NCBI GenBank assembly: GCA_026008535.1
Contig: BRKX01000014.1
Location: forward strand, 51,881,006 to 51,945,005
From: Perilla frutescens
Lineage: Eukaryota; Streptophyta; Magnoliopsida; Lamiales; Lamiaceae
Direction: 5' to 3'
DNA length: 64,000 bases
Positions 23,761-35,939 of the stretch are shown in pieces. The notes under the pieces were generated by a model, which did not search any database, had not been told where the DNA came from, and saw only the letters and a list, made by a program, of their open reading frames with translations. A program made the translations under genes and the position numbers. Positions within the stretch are counted from its first letter, which is position 1. Every line of letters starts with the position of its first letter.

Positions 23761-24602
23761 CACTAAAAAAAATGTGAAATTAGCGACAGAAATGATGACG
23801 GAATGTATTCGATTAACAAGGACGACTGAATTAGTAACGAAATGGCGACGGTTTAAATTAACACCGGCAATGACGACGGAATTTTCCGTCACTAACTCTT
23901 CATAATTCAATTTTAGAATTTTATTTTTTAAATTTAGGGACATAATTAAAATTTCGTCGCTAATTAGCGACTGAAAAATCCGTCGTTAATATTTTTTTTA
24001 ATTTTTTTTATTAGCGACGAATTAGCAACGGAATATTTCAATAGCTAAAATTAAATTTAATTTTTTTTTATTTTTTTTTTATTTTTATTTTTCAATTACT
24101 ACTAATTACGAATTTTAAATTAATATTTTTAATATTTTAATTTATTTTTTATTCTTTTTATTTTTATATTTTTTAATATTTTAAATTATTTTTTATTTTT
24201 TTTTATTTTTCAATTACTACTAATTATGAATTTGAAATTAATATTTTTAATATTTTATATTATTTTTTTTTTAATATATTAATTTATAATACTATAATAT
24301 TTTAAAATATAATTATATTAAGTCATTTATTTAATACTTTTAATTTATTTTTGTATATGTTATAAATATATATTATTTGAGAAAATTAATTTTCTCAAAT
24401 ATTTTAATTTTCGATTTTTTTAATTTTTTAATATTTTATATTATTTTTAATATTATTATTTTAAATTACTGATTAGTTAAGAATTTTAATTGATTTTTTT
24501 AATTGGGAGACGGAATTTTTCCGTCGCCCATTAAATTGGCGACGGAAATCAGGTCTTGGGTGACAGAAAATTCCGTCGCTAATTTGGCATTTTCTTGTAG
24601 TG
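23761..24602. mobile_element. Non-autonomous CACTA (En/Spm) element
   Basis: Left end CACTAAAAAAAATGTG; right end, in reverse complement, CACTACAAGAAAATGCC: the CACTA signature with inverted ends of about 30 bp running into AAATTAGCGACRGAA. Many subterminal copies of GCGACGGAA / TTCCGTCGC near both ends resemble transposase-binding repeats. The centre (24060-24480) is almost pure A/T with no ORF. The expected 3-bp target duplication is not preserved (GTT versus TCT). Confidence 0.85.
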
Positions 24603-24633
24603 TCTGATCGACTCTGAAGTTCACTGGTTGTTC

Positions 24634-25398
24634 ACAACGTGACAATGTGGAAACCAGTCCACAACAGAAACTTATAGACAAAACACACACATGGTATGAG
24701 GAAAATAAAATAAAATAAAATAAAATGTGAAGCTGCATTAATAGCCGAAAGGTTTTTCAGTCCAACTTATCTTATAGAAGTTACCAAAGGTACAAGCAGT
24801 AGTAGCAAGTAAACACGAGCATCAAGGAAACATAAGACTTAGTATCAATTTGGTATCTATGATCTTGGCAGTCCGGGGATATATAAATGCAAGAGAAACA
24901 GATTGTAGTATTTTGGAATATCTCAAGCAAGTAATATTAACACAAGAGGAATGTGGACAGTGAAGTAATAGACAAGTATAATAGAGTTAGCAATGTGCCA
25001 CATAAGACACCATAAATGGGATACAAGAGCAGGAAGAACAAGTAGGCTATCATATAATCTTGTTGTTATGGCTAGAAGAGACCTAAGTTGGATGTTAACC
25101 CAAAAACATCAAATGAAGCATCAAAATTGTTTAAAGATTCCATGTGAATAATTACAAGGACAGAAAAATAATCATGTTGATAGAAACTTGACTCTTTAAA
25201 AGGAAGATCTTGCAGCATTTTATACTTCTGTAAGATGATTAGAATGTCAGCACCATTTGATTCAGCTTATTTCTAATTCATTAGCTCAGAGTCAAATGAG
25301 TACCCAATGCCATGACACAAAAGGATATAATTGTCCCCAACTGCACCAAACAGTGTAATGGTCATGAAGTTCCTGAAAAATTGCTTCTTTTTCACCCT
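24634..25398 (-). pseudogene. Duplicated fragment of the NHX gene (intron and exon 3; exon 4 missing)
   Basis: Nearly identical to 32413-33268 of the NHX gene, same orientation. It covers the intron DNA around exon 4 and all but the first four bases of coding exon 3 (about 25304-25398, with an extra C that breaks the frame). Exon 4 and close flanks are absent: the copy reads ATAATAGAG|TTAGCAATG where the gene has about 90 more bases. The fragment begins 32 bp after the CACTA element and ends exactly where the TTCGAA repeat begins. Confidence 0.88.
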
Positions 25399-25765
25399 CA
25401 AGTTACTTAAATGTCCTTTACTTAAGAAGAAAAAATATTAAGAGTGGATCGAAAATGAAATTTTGAATAAATATGATTGTTCGAAATTTCATTTTCGAAC
25501 AGGCATGATTTTTTAAAATAATGGAATTTTCGAGCGGATTCTATGAATTTTTGTTTAAGTATTGTTCGAACACACGATTTCGAATATATCCAGATTGTTC
25601 GGACACAAGACTTCGAACATATCACACATAACTTCGAAGGGGACACAATTTTTTTTTTATTAGCAAAAATTTTTAGAGAAATTTATAACTAATAAAAGAA
25701 AATAAAAAATAATTTATGGTGCGTACAAAGAATAAAAATGGTGTTACATTTAGCAACTCCTTGCA
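25399..25765. repeat. TTCGAA-rich dispersed repeat, uninterrupted copy
   Basis: Homologous to 7587-7681 plus 8447-8655 but without the 765-bp insertion. The right end near 25765 (ACATTTAGCAACTCC, preceded by a ACAAAGAATAAAAATGGTG block) resembles the terminal sequence of the family. The left end is truncated at the join with the NHX fragment. Confidence 0.7.
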
Positions 25766-25993
25766 TGATTTGGTCCGACTAAAAGGGGAGAAAACTCTCA
25801 GTTTCACTGTATATTATTCACTTTTTCCCCCTCAAAACACACACAAGAATTTCATGATACTATTTTACTAGTTCTTTTTTTCTATTTTAATCTATTGTGA
25901 CTTTCTTTTTTCATGTAGTAGTTACTACTTACTACATAATATATCTAAGTCTCATGTCTGTGTGTGACTGTGTGTGACAGTCTGACAGAGGGA

Positions 25994-26027
<34 letters not shown>

Positions 26028-26512
26028 GGTGTGTTGTCCCATGTAAAACAAATTGAAATAAACACTAAATTCTACTCTCAGCAGACACCATAAATTCATG
26101 GGGCAGTGAGTGAATTAATGGCAGAAAACAGCCATTCTAGAAAACGATATCACCAACCATCTCACATTCACATGTTTCCTCAACATATCCCACGTCCCAA
26201 TTCCTGTCCCTTACCTCAATTTTCCTACTTGTCTCCTCACTCCTACCCCCACACCCACCTACTCATTCGATCCTACACCCGATGAAATACACTCGACGCT
26301 CAATTATACGTACTCATACAAACTCGGTCTATTTCACTAGGTGTAGCATTTAGCTAACGTAACATACACCACCCTTTCTTGATATGTACCTCATCTCTCT
26401 CCAATCATTCACCCATTCATTCCCCACAAAAGAACTGCATTTATTTCAGCACCCTTTTCCTTAAAAGAGTCTTCTCTCTCATAGCAGTGGAGAGAGAGAA
26501 AAGAAGCCATTA
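25766..26512 (+). promoter_or_regulatory. Upstream region of the AGP gene
   Basis: Contains a (CT)n run at 25998-26021 and a C-rich pyrimidine tract (26200-26290). The leader before the ATG is CT/GA-rich (26470-26510). No TATA box can be assigned with confidence. Confidence 0.35.
25998..26021. repeat. (CT)n microsatellite
   Basis: About 12 CT units upstream of the AGP gene. Confidence 0.95.
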
Positions 26513-26980
26513 ATGGCTCCTTTCTTGATTTTCCTTGCAACAATGTTTCTAACATTGCCACCATCATCATCATTAGCTTCAAACAGTTATAACTTCCCTG
26601 CCTCAGCCATTTCTGCTGCACCAGCATTGTCACCTCCTTCTCTCTCATCATCATCAACATCTTCACCACCACCACCATTGCCACCTCCTTCTCTCTCATC
26701 TCCACCACCACCAGCATCATCTCCTGATATCTCTCCTCTCTTCCCTAGCACACCTGGTGGCCCTCAGCTCTCTCCAGCTGAGTCATCTCTCCCCATCATT
26801 CCCTCATCTCCCAGCCCACCAAGGCCTGATGATGATGATGCAATGGCGGCTCCGGGGCCGGGTATCGCCGTCGCGCCGTCGCGGTTGTTGCCGGATTCTT
26901 CCTCTCTCATGCTGGTGAATGGTGGTGGTTGCGTTTGGTTTGATGCAGCTTTCTGGTTAGTGTTGTTGGTTTGGCTCTAG
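26513..26980 (+). CDS. AGP26: Classical arabinogalactan protein, AGP26-like
   Basis: Single-exon gene for 155 residues. Residues 1-22 are a hydrophobic signal peptide (MAPFLIFLATMFLTL..) ending near SSLA. Residues 38-110 are Pro/Ser/Ala-rich with SPPPP and PALSPP runs, the substrate for Pro hydroxylation and arabinogalactan addition. The conserved blocks SPDISPLFPS, SPAESSLPIIPSSPSPPRP and LPDSSS match what I recall of AGP25/26/27. The last 20 or so residues (VWFDAAFWLVLLVWL) are hydrophobic, a GPI-anchor addition signal, so the mature protein should sit on the outer plasma membrane or in the wall. A short acidic stretch (DDDD) precedes a Gly/Ala-rich part. No defect seen. The exact ortholog (25, 26 or 27) is inference. 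Confidence 0.85.
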   Translation: MAPFLIFLATMFLTLPPSSSLASNSYNFPASAISAAPALSPPSLSSSSTSSPPPPLPPPSLSSPPPPASSPDISPLFPSTPGGPQLSPAESSLPIIPSSPSPPRPDDDDAMAAPGPGIAVAPSRLLPDSSSLMLVNGGGCVWFDAAFWLVLLVWL

Positions 26981-27202
26981 TTTAGGTTTAGGTATGGCTG
27001 CTGATTTTTAATTTTTTTTTTGTTTTTATTTTTGTTCAATTTGGTTGCATTAATGTGTAGACTTTGAATTAATTAATTTGATTTGATTGTTTTCAATGGT
27101 TAGTAGTGGAGTGGAGATATATACATACATTTGAGGTAGGGATTGGTGTGTGGATTGAGTTTGTAACTAATTCTGGTAGTGCAATAATTGTCTCCCAAGG
27201 AA

Positions 27203-27207
<5 letters not shown>

Positions 27208-27236
<29 letters not shown>
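27208..27236. repeat. (CT)n microsatellite
   Basis: About 14 CT units followed by an (AC)n stretch, in the 3' flank of the AGP gene. Confidence 0.95.
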
Positions 27237-27239
<3 letters not shown>

Positions 27240-27429
27240 CACACACACATGCACTCACCTTTGTTTGAATTCTTTCATCTCATGATTACACAACCACTAT
27301 ACTAACATATTTAAGCTTCATGATTATGGAAATAAAAGGGGCATGAAATTAGATTCTTCCTGTTGGGAACAAAGATCTAGTGTCTGCAAGATAAAGATAC
27401 GTGTGAAATCGTCCGTTCCACTTTTTTTT

Positions 27430-27740
27430 TATTGCATTTCTTATTGTACATTTAATTTTTTTAATTTTTTTCTTTGATTTCAAATTTATTATGTTTTACT
27501 TTAATTTTACACTTGTTATTGAAGATTCATCCTAGCCAATTAGGGGTTATTATAATTTTTTAGTATTTAATTTTTCAAATAATCGATTAATAACAAAAAA
27601 AATAAAAAATTGCAATGCATTCTAATCGGATAGGATGAATTCTAAATAAAATGAAAAATTAAACTAAAGTATAAGAAATTGAAATAGAAAAAAAAACTAA
27701 ATAAAAAAATCAAGTGTATAATAGGAAATGCAACACGCAA
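27430..27740. repeat. Degenerate fold-back repeat
   Basis: Left part (TTTACTTTAATTTTACACTT and neighbours) is complementary to the right part (GAAAAATTAAACTAAAGTAT), with TGCATTTC and GAAATGCA near the outer ends. Related to the hairpin at 18942-19143. Confidence 0.55.
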
Positions 27741-28277
27741 TATATCGGTTGTGCAAGATAAGTTCAAATTAATGAAATGATTGAAACTATTCATTTAAAT
27801 TTACGAAATTCATTTTTTGATTATTTTTGTTTTAAAATTTTAGTTAATTTTCAATGAAATTGTTGCATAAATCCGTCATAGCTAATTAATTAATGAAATT
27901 TTTAATATTGTATTTTCTGTCCTATTATTCCCACTCTACGAAAACATTTAACTTGAAAATTGTTAAATGCCCTATTATTTAATTGCCAACATGTGAAGTG
28001 CAGCACTAGTCCCCACTAACAAAATGGACATTTAAACTCGTGAAGTTGCTATCGATGTTTATAAATTGAATTCGACATATTGGTCCCAATCAAATATTTT
28101 AATAGGTTCATTCAAAGAAAACTATTTTAATAAGTCAAGTCATATTTTGCCGAAAAATAGATATGATGATGGGCCTATCGAAATCCCATGAAAATATAAA
28201 TTCGAAGCTTAATGGATATATTCCTCATTAATTATGTGTCTCATTCTTTATATTCGGACTTCTAATGAAAAAAAAAA
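27741..28277. other. Spacer, nothing recognised
   Basis: AT-rich, no coding or terminal-repeat signal. Confidence 0.45.
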
Positions 28278-28546
28278 CTTCCTCTGTCCGTCGCATAATT
28301 CTAGCAATTTTCAATTTTCAAAAGGATTAAAAATATATATATTTAATATATTTTGTAAAAAAATCATTAATATATAATTTTCTTATTTCATATATTACTT
28401 GCACATTTCACATTTTTCATTAACCATTAATTATGGGATTATATTTGTAAAATAATGTTTTGATGCGATTCCAATATAAAAATTGAACTACAATTTTATA
28501 GCATTCATAAGAAGAATAGGAGACTACATTACTGTGACAAAGGGAG
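28278..28546. mobile_element. Stowaway-like MITE, degenerate
   Basis: Left end CTTCCTCTGTCCGTCGCATA; right end in reverse complement CTCCCTTTGTCACAGTAATG. TA follows the right end; the left TA is lost. Length about 269 bp. Confidence 0.6.
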
Positions 28547-28644
28547 TAATAATATATATGTGTGTGTGTGTGTGTGTAATTTGAATTCAATTTTTTATAA
28601 CTAATGGCAAGATATCTCAATCACAATATCACGAGTTTGAATAA

Positions 28645-28664
28645 TGTTATCACCTTCTAGGTGC

Positions 28665-28718
<54 letters not shown>

Positions 28719-28800
28719 AATTAATCTCTAGAAAAGCAGTTATAAATAAGAGGAAAGTCAAAACTGTAATTTACCTGAATCATGTTTTATCACCTTCTAG

Positions 28801-28844
<44 letters not shown>

Positions 28845-28860
28845 AAACTGTAATTTACCT
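28645..28860. repeat. Direct duplication around two (GA)n microsatellites
   Basis: TATCACCTTCTAGGT then (GA)n then GTCAAAACTGTAATTTACCT occurs twice (28650-28776 and 28788-28860). The (GA)n tracts are 28668-28716 and 28805-28841. It lies downstream of the NHX stop. Confidence 0.85.
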
Positions 28861-29144
28861 CTACAGAAACAGTTAAAAATATTTACAAACTCATGGCAGA
28901 ATCTATATAGATATAATCTCAATAGTCAAATATCAAATCTAAAGCTCAATACATGAAAGCCTTTACATCAAACCTAACTCCATAATTCCTGCAAACATAC
29001 ATATACCATATGTGATATGTATATATATATATATATACTATATATATCTGCCAATATATTCCTAGTATATTTCTGTCTAGTATAAGTTAGTTGTCATGAA
29101 CTACATACAAGAAATATGGCCAAAAAATACCCCCTCGTATATCT

Positions 29145-32100
29145 TCATATTAGATGGTTGTTACTTTCTTCTTCGTCTCTTGGTGTACCCGGTACGAACT
29201 CCGCAAATCCCCGGCCTCCGAACACCGGACGCATGAATCCATTGTCGAATTTTCTCCAGTAGTAGTGGACTGCGTTGGTTGGAGAGCTTAGAAGCATCTG
29301 CAAACTAGACGGACGTCGAACACTCCTGCTCGTTCCATTGGCTTCCGATCCTTCCCCATTACGGATAAGGGGTAATGTTAGAGAGGTCGGACTGGAAGGT
29401 TCAGAAGGAACTGTGCCATCTTCATTGTCTGATGGAGGAAACAAAAACCTCACGAGATGCTTGGTAAATAATCCGAACACCTAAAAGAACGAAAAGACGA
29501 AGATATGATCGGATCGGACAATGGTGTAAAAAACAATGTCAATCTCTGTCACAGCCAAAACTGGATAAATTAGCAGACACTGATCATGGGATGTTTTCTA
29601 AGCAGAAAATCAAGTCACTCGAATGCAGATGACCGTATAATTTTAAGAGAATCCGTGTTTTATTGAGAGGAGTCGATTTCTTACCACTGTAGTGGAGAGG
29701 ACCACTGTTATGGTACTAGTAATCATGAGCGCGTGCCCTGGCTGCTTTGTATGGCCAGATTTGGCGAACTGCGATTATATCATGAAGTCCGAACACAAAG
29801 TAACATGTTAAGATGATTGAGATACTACTACAACAAAACACGGAACATAAAAACTCGACAGAAGTTCAATATGCCAGAAAAATACATGATTGTAGATTCG
29901 AATGATATATAATCAGTTGCCAAAAGCACAAAAATATTTCACTCTTGTCAACCTTCGGATAATTTACGTATAACATAAATCAAGAAGTGTAAACCGGCTT
30001 ATATGATTCAATTAAGGCTTGGCGGAAATTAAGAGCTTCTATACTGCGGGAAAAAAAAATTTCTTTACCTGATTATAAGCCAGCGCCATTGATACAGCAC
30101 CTCGCATCAGACCAGCCCAACAAATTCCGCACTGTGAAAGCCATAATCAGTGTTTATTTCTTGCACCAGAATAAAAAAAATTAAGCTCTTTGAAAGTTCA
30201 CCTGCTGCTTGAAGCTGAGTTGTTCGCTCTTAGATTTCTTCGATAAGTTGAATAGATAGGACAGTGGAAAAATAAAAGATGCTCTCCCAAGAACAATCAA
30301 GCCAAACAACGCTGCACTAGCTCCAATAGATTTTCCAGGGCTGCAGAGATTTTAGAACACCAGCAGAGAATGATGTCAAAATCATGAAATGAAGAGCACG
30401 AGTCCCGTAAGTGACAATAGAAGTAGATCAGAAATAGCATTTCAATTTTTAAAGTGAAGCAGTACTATAACATATTGTTTACTGTTTTAGAAGTCTGTAT
30501 TAGATACCTCTCGCTGGCAAATTTCCATTTCTCAAGATCTAATGCATCCATACCAACGTACAGGAAGATAAATGTCTCTGCAATGAACGACAAAGTTGCA
30601 AACATATGCCTGCAGAGAAGCAAGTAATAAGACAGCGTTTCAACAGAGTGAGAGAGAAGTGAGGATGTTCCAGAACGCGTTGCTTACTTGGTGGTAACTC
30701 TAGAACTTTCTGTCACGTTATGCCAGGTATAGTGTGACATAACGATTCCACAGAAGAACACAGTCAAAATTCCACTAAGATCAAAGAGCTGCAAGACAGA
30801 TGTGGTGAATGTGATTAACAATCATAGCAACTAATGACCCGTCTGACATAAGGACATCACTACAAAATGTAAAGAATTGAAATTTGGAGAAGAGGACAAA
30901 ACGGAAGTACCTCGGCCATTATATAAGATAGGTAAGCCATGAGAATCATTAAAGAAACTTCACGATCAGTTGAATGCCTGAAATGTGGACGTTAGCAGTG
31001 ATGGCTTAGTAACAGATATCTCCGATATTGTGTATCCAGAAACCACACGCATGCTATTTTAGTACTGTTCCAGTTGTCCAACATAAAATTTGTTTAGTAC
31101 ATACTTTTTAATTTATTAAGAATATTTAGTAGCAACAAGTAAACGTGGAAGAATCAGAAGCAAGATTTGCAGATTCAAGTTAGTTTAAAGAATGGAGCAT
31201 TTTTCGACCTTCGGCCCCTAAAACTTAAGACTACAAACTATTGTGAATTGCATTCTTCTTTGTATTTCCAAATTGGTGATTTGCTTCTACGGTTAATGAG
31301 AAATTGTGACACTGGTACTAGAACAATATTATTATGCCTACAATTATTTGTGGCTCCTTCCTCAGAATTACAGGAAACAAGGAACTATAGTCTATAGTAA
31401 AGAGGACATATATAGCAATCAACGGGAAAATCATATTGACTAAAATATATGAGCACGTTAACATTCAAACCATCAGCAAGAATCCAAAATGTGAATAAAT
31501 GGTGAGATGAAAAAAATAGCTTGCATTACACACCTTCCAAAGTACAACTTTTTAATAATATAAGCACTAAGCAGCCCCATCTGCAATTGAACAATTAAAA
31601 AAATCCAAATGGTTAGACAAGGCTGAATTGTTGGTAAAGAATCCACAACAATTGTTGTGAAAGAAATTCCAAAATATAGTGATTAACTTTTGCCTCTGAT
31701 TGTGAAGTTAAATTTCTGATAATCCATCCAATAACTTCAACATAAAGAAGAAGATAAATGATAAATTATGGTGTAAACCAAAAGTTAATTGAAGAAAAGA
31801 TGTTTCATGATGAATGAGTCAGGTCAAAACTCACCAAAACACCAAGCAGAGTACTGGCTATAAACAAATAAATAAAGTTGCCAAAGAACTTTAAGGCCAT
31901 TGCCGAGTTAATTTCTGAGAGGTCAAATTTCTGGATTGCATTAAATAGCACCACAGATGTGGCATCATTGACCACGCCTTCCCCGAAAACTATACTGTGG
32001 AGAAATGGCGTCTCATTCTGATTAAGAACCTGCCAATCAAGCCAAAAAGCCAGTTACTAATCACAAGGTCTGCCTTTTTTCCTTGACAGGAATGTCTCTC

Positions 32101-33871
32101 TGCTTCTCGAAGAGAAACCAAAATAAATTGCAGATGCATTTATACCTGCAATGTGCATACAGAATCTGTAGCTGAAAATATGGCGCCAATAGCTGCATAA
32201 ACGATGTATGGTAATTATTAGCCATCTAGACTCAAGCCAGTGTATTGGGACACAAGACAGCACGCAGAATGTGAACAACAATGAATTAATCTATTTAAAA
32301 AAAAAAAAAACTATATGGATACGTCTTGTTCACTACACAGACAGGCTAAGGTTCAACATATATAATCTTAAACAAGATATTTCATTTGAACTTTGTTCAT
32401 AACAAATCAATAACAACGTGACAATGTGGAAACCAGTCCACAACAGAAACTTATAGACAAAACACACACATGGTATGAGGAAAATAAAATAAAATGTGAA
32501 ACTGCATTAATAGCTGAAAGGTTTTTCAGTCCAACTTATCTTATCAAAGTTACCAAAGGCAGTCCGGGGATATATAAATGCAAGAGAAACAGATAGTGGT
32601 ATTTTGGAATATCAAGCAAGTAATATTAACACAAGAGGAATGTAGACAGTGAAGTAATAGACAAGTCTAATAGAGTAAAGAGGATGAAGCTACCAAGATA
32701 GTCCTGAAGTTCCAAATAGCCCATTTGCATTTTATCGAATATCAATTTTGCACCTGATACAGAATAAGAGTTAGCAATGTGCCACATAAGACACCATAAA
32801 TGAGATACAAGAGAAAGAAGAACAAGTAGGCTATCATTAAAAAATGTTATTTGCCCGAGTTAGTTAGGATTACAACTAGCCCGTATAATCTTGTTATGGC
32901 TAGAAGAGACCTAAGTTGGATGTTAACCCAAAAACATCAAATGAAGCATCAAAATTGTTTAAAGAGACTGCTCCAGGTAAAACCAAGGTTAACACTACCA
33001 GACAAGATTCCATGTGAATAATTGCAAGGACAGAAAAATAATCATGTTGATAAAAACTTGACTCTTTAAAAGGAAGATCTTGCAGCATTTTATACTTCTG
33101 TAAGATGATTAGAATGTCAGCAGCATTTGATTCAGCTTATTTCTAATTCATTAGCTCAGAGTGAAACTGAGTACCCAATGCGATGATACAAAAGGATATC
33201 ATTGTCCCAACTGCACCAAACAGTGTAATGGTCATGAAGTTCCTGAAAAATTGCTTCTTTTTCACCCTGAATCTGGTAAGAGCATAAAAACAACACTATT
33301 ATTTGAGCCCCAATTCTACATAGATTGACAAGACCGAAACAGAAACAGACTAAACAACACTCAACACCCTGTGATCATCCAAAGTAAACAATCATATTCA
33401 TTAAATTTGATCCCCCGAAAGTTCGACCAGAGGCATTGTGAGATGGGAAAAGCTTACCCAGCATTAAATATAATAGGTGGTAAGAGGTATATGAAAAAGA
33501 GCTCTTCATTGAATTCCAAGATCCGCGAGCTCACCCCGTTAGTAGCAAGCAATAGAATTATCCCAGTACCCAAACCCTGCCATCAAGACATCAATTTCAT
33601 CAACATAATCACACCAACAAAAACCCAAAAACGAAAAAGAAACATAAACCAGATCATTATTCTAAAAATGAATCCATTGGAAATAACTCACAATAACTAG
33701 AGCAGTAACAGACTCGTTAATCCATCGATTTTCTTCGAGTAGATGGCCGAGCACAACACAGATGCAGAGGAGTGTGACGAACAGAGTAATCGAACTAACT
33801 GAAACCTGTTCGGGATCACTAGAGGCCAATCTCCCTAAATTCACCAACAGAAAACCCAAACCAATCCCCAT
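29145..33871 (-). CDS. NHX1: Vacuolar-type Na+(K+)/H+ exchanger, NHX1/2-like
   Basis: CPA1 antiporter; family members move Na+/K+ into the vacuole against protons. Fourteen coding exons, minus strand: 33871-33692, 33576-33458, 33272-33175, 32753-32694, 32192-32146, 32029-31835, 31580-31534, 30977-30911, 30788-30688, 30609-30508, 30340-30202, 30131-30069, 29768-29685, 29480-29145. They sum to 1638 nt (545 residues), in frame throughout; Arabidopsis NHX1 is about 538. Visible motifs: HLLEENRW (about 43-50), amiloride-site LFFIYLLPPI (86-95), ATDSVCTLQ (Asp162) and VFGEGVVNDAT (Asn189-Asp190, the ion-binding pair), GLMRGAVSMALAYN, and the tail FMRPVFGGRGF. MGIGLGFLL was taken as the start because it follows an acceptor-like GGAGCAG. 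Oddities: GFRVKKKQ where GFQVKKKQ is usual and CGICWAG where IIWWAG is usual. The tail suggests NHX1/2 rather than NHX3; the exact ortholog is uncertain. Confidence 0.93.
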
Positions 33872-34507
33872 AGCTTTCTGCTCCGCAAAGAAACAAATTA
33901 TACACCAATTTAGAGTGAGACTCAAATAAACTGGAGATTGCAAAACTTAACTCAAAAGCTATAGAATCCAACAAAATATATACTAAACAACCTAACATTA
34001 AAACAATGAATTTAAAAACATAAAAAAAAAAAAAAAACGTGGAAAATTCAACGGAGAAGTTTCACGTGCACATCGCACTCCATTCCAACCAAAATTTTTA
34101 TAAAAAAACATTACAATAAATTAAAAGTTTCCCGAATTTTCAAGCACGATAATTGTATGAAAACCTCGAAATCGAATATAATTTTATCTCCGATTTTCTC
34201 CACACACATGCAGCTACATATAATCGAGCAAAAGAAGAAGAAAAAAAACATTAACGAAGATTTATGGAAAACATTCACATCAACTAAGAATTTTACACCA
34301 AAATATTCAACAACAACAACAAAAGCAAACAATGAACTTAAACAAGCAAAGTACAGAAAATTCAGCAGACAATTTTTCAAGTGAATGTTAATTTGATCAA
34401 TCACAAAAAAACAAATAAACCTCAACTAGAGAAAATTCGGAAATTTCCTAAAATCCTTAATTCAATGAAATTTAAGGTTCAAATTTTCAAGTCAATGTCG
34501 ATTTGAT

Positions 34508-34551
<44 letters not shown>

Positions 34552-34740
34552 TGAAAAAATGAAAAAACAAACAAACAAACAAACCTCAACTAGAGAAAGA
34601 TCGGGAATCGGCAAAAATCCGAAGTCGAATGAAATATAAGGGTTTTGTAGGGGAAATTTGTGAAATTTGAATTTGTTAAGAGATTGAAGTGGAGAAGAAC
34701 TCCAGTTGAAGCAAGATATTATTTATTTATTATGGAGTTT
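33872..34740 (-). promoter_or_regulatory. NHX 5'UTR, 5'UTR intron and proximal promoter
   Basis: The start codon is preceded by an acceptor-like site (GGAGCAG|AAAGCTATG). A good donor (TTGAG|GTTTGTTTG) lies at 34584/34585, so a 5'UTR intron of about 0.7 kb is likely. The leader (34585 to about 34700) is pyrimidine-rich. A TATA-like AATAAATAAATAATAT lies near 34720-34735. A second copy of the leader end (CCTCAACTAGAGAAA on the plus strand) occurs at 34420 and 34584. Confidence 0.5.
34510..34549. repeat. (CA)n microsatellite
   Basis: About 19 AC units within the putative NHX 5'UTR intron. Confidence 0.95.
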
Positions 34741-35117
34741 GAAGAGTAATGCAACAAACACTTTTTTTAATATTACTATAAATACAAATTAAATAATTTA
34801 AAATTGTAATAATAAAATAATCAATCTTAATCAGCAAGTAATATTGTAAAACGATTTTAAGTCCTAATAATTAATTAACTAACCAATTCTACTTTAAATA
34901 AAAGATGGAATTCGAAGCTTAAAAAAAATATTCCATCATGTAAAAGGAGACTTTTTTCTATTTCCATGTTAGGAAAATATATTTAGTTTTTTGCTTTTTT
35001 GGAAGATTATAATTTATTTGGAGAAGTAAAATGAAAGCAAAATTTTGCAGTTGTAAAGTGAAAATATTGGTAATTTTACTAATTTCAAGATTATTAAGCG
35101 GGAGTATATAAAATTTT
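34741..35117. other. AT-rich spacer upstream of NHX
   Basis: Nothing recognised. Confidence 0.4.
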
Positions 35118-35619
35118 AGGGTTAATTTTTAAATAAATCACCACGTTTCCACCCTTTTATAAATTAGACGTCACGTTTAAATCTAGTCAATTATAACATC
35201 ACGTTTTATTTTGTGTGGGATTAAACATCTCAATTTTTTCGACGAGTTAAGTATGGCGTATTTGGTCTAAAAAAATCACGTTGGCAGCCACATCAACACA
35301 CACTGTAACGAACGACGTTGATTTTGTTAGTTTTATCAGTATATTTTATATTTTAAAAATAAATAATTATATAAAAAATGATTTTTTCAACGGAAAAAAG
35401 AAGAAAAAAGTAACAAAATGGCGTCATTTGTTACATGTTTGTTGACATGGCTTCCAACGTGATTTTTAGACTAAGTACACCATACTTAACTTGTCGGAAA
35501 AATTGGAGATGTTTAATCTCACACAAATTAAAACCTGGTGTTATAATTGACTAGATTTAAACATGGCGTCTAATTTACAAAATGATATAAACGTTGTGAT
35601 TTATTTAGCAATTAACCCT
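35118..35619. mobile_element. Long-TIR MITE (Mutator-like?)
   Basis: Starts AGGGTTAATTTTTAAATAA and ends TTATTTAGCAATTAACCCT. Inverted arms of about 170 bp (35118-35295 and 35445-35619) share ATCACCACGTTT, AAACATCTC and TAAGTATGGCGTATTTGGTC-type blocks. A half copy of the family lies at 54637-54792. The target duplication is not clear. Confidence 0.7.
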
Positions 35620-35939
35620 CAAATTTACCTTTAACAAAGAAATGAGAGCTATAATTTTGGAAATGGAGAAAAATAAATGTGGAATTGTATTTGTATTCTC
35701 TCTATCAATTTTGTTAGTATTTTTTTTCATTTTTTTCATCGATTTCAATTCCATGTATTTTATTTTAATAATAGCACTCATTAATCATGGGTGATTCTAC
35801 TCAAATGTGGTTTATAATTATTTTTATATTTGAGTCAATAGTTGGTTATTTTATAATAAGAATTTATAATTTTTAAAACTTATTAACAAGTATGAAATTA
35901 AACTAAAATTCAAGAAAAAAAAAACTAATAAAGTTAATG

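Noticed and set aside
26409..26720. Minus-strand 103-codon frame overlapping the AGP gene
   Set aside because: Reverse reading of Pro/Ser repeats gives Met/Val/Glu runs; the plus-strand AGP has a signal peptide and GPI tail.
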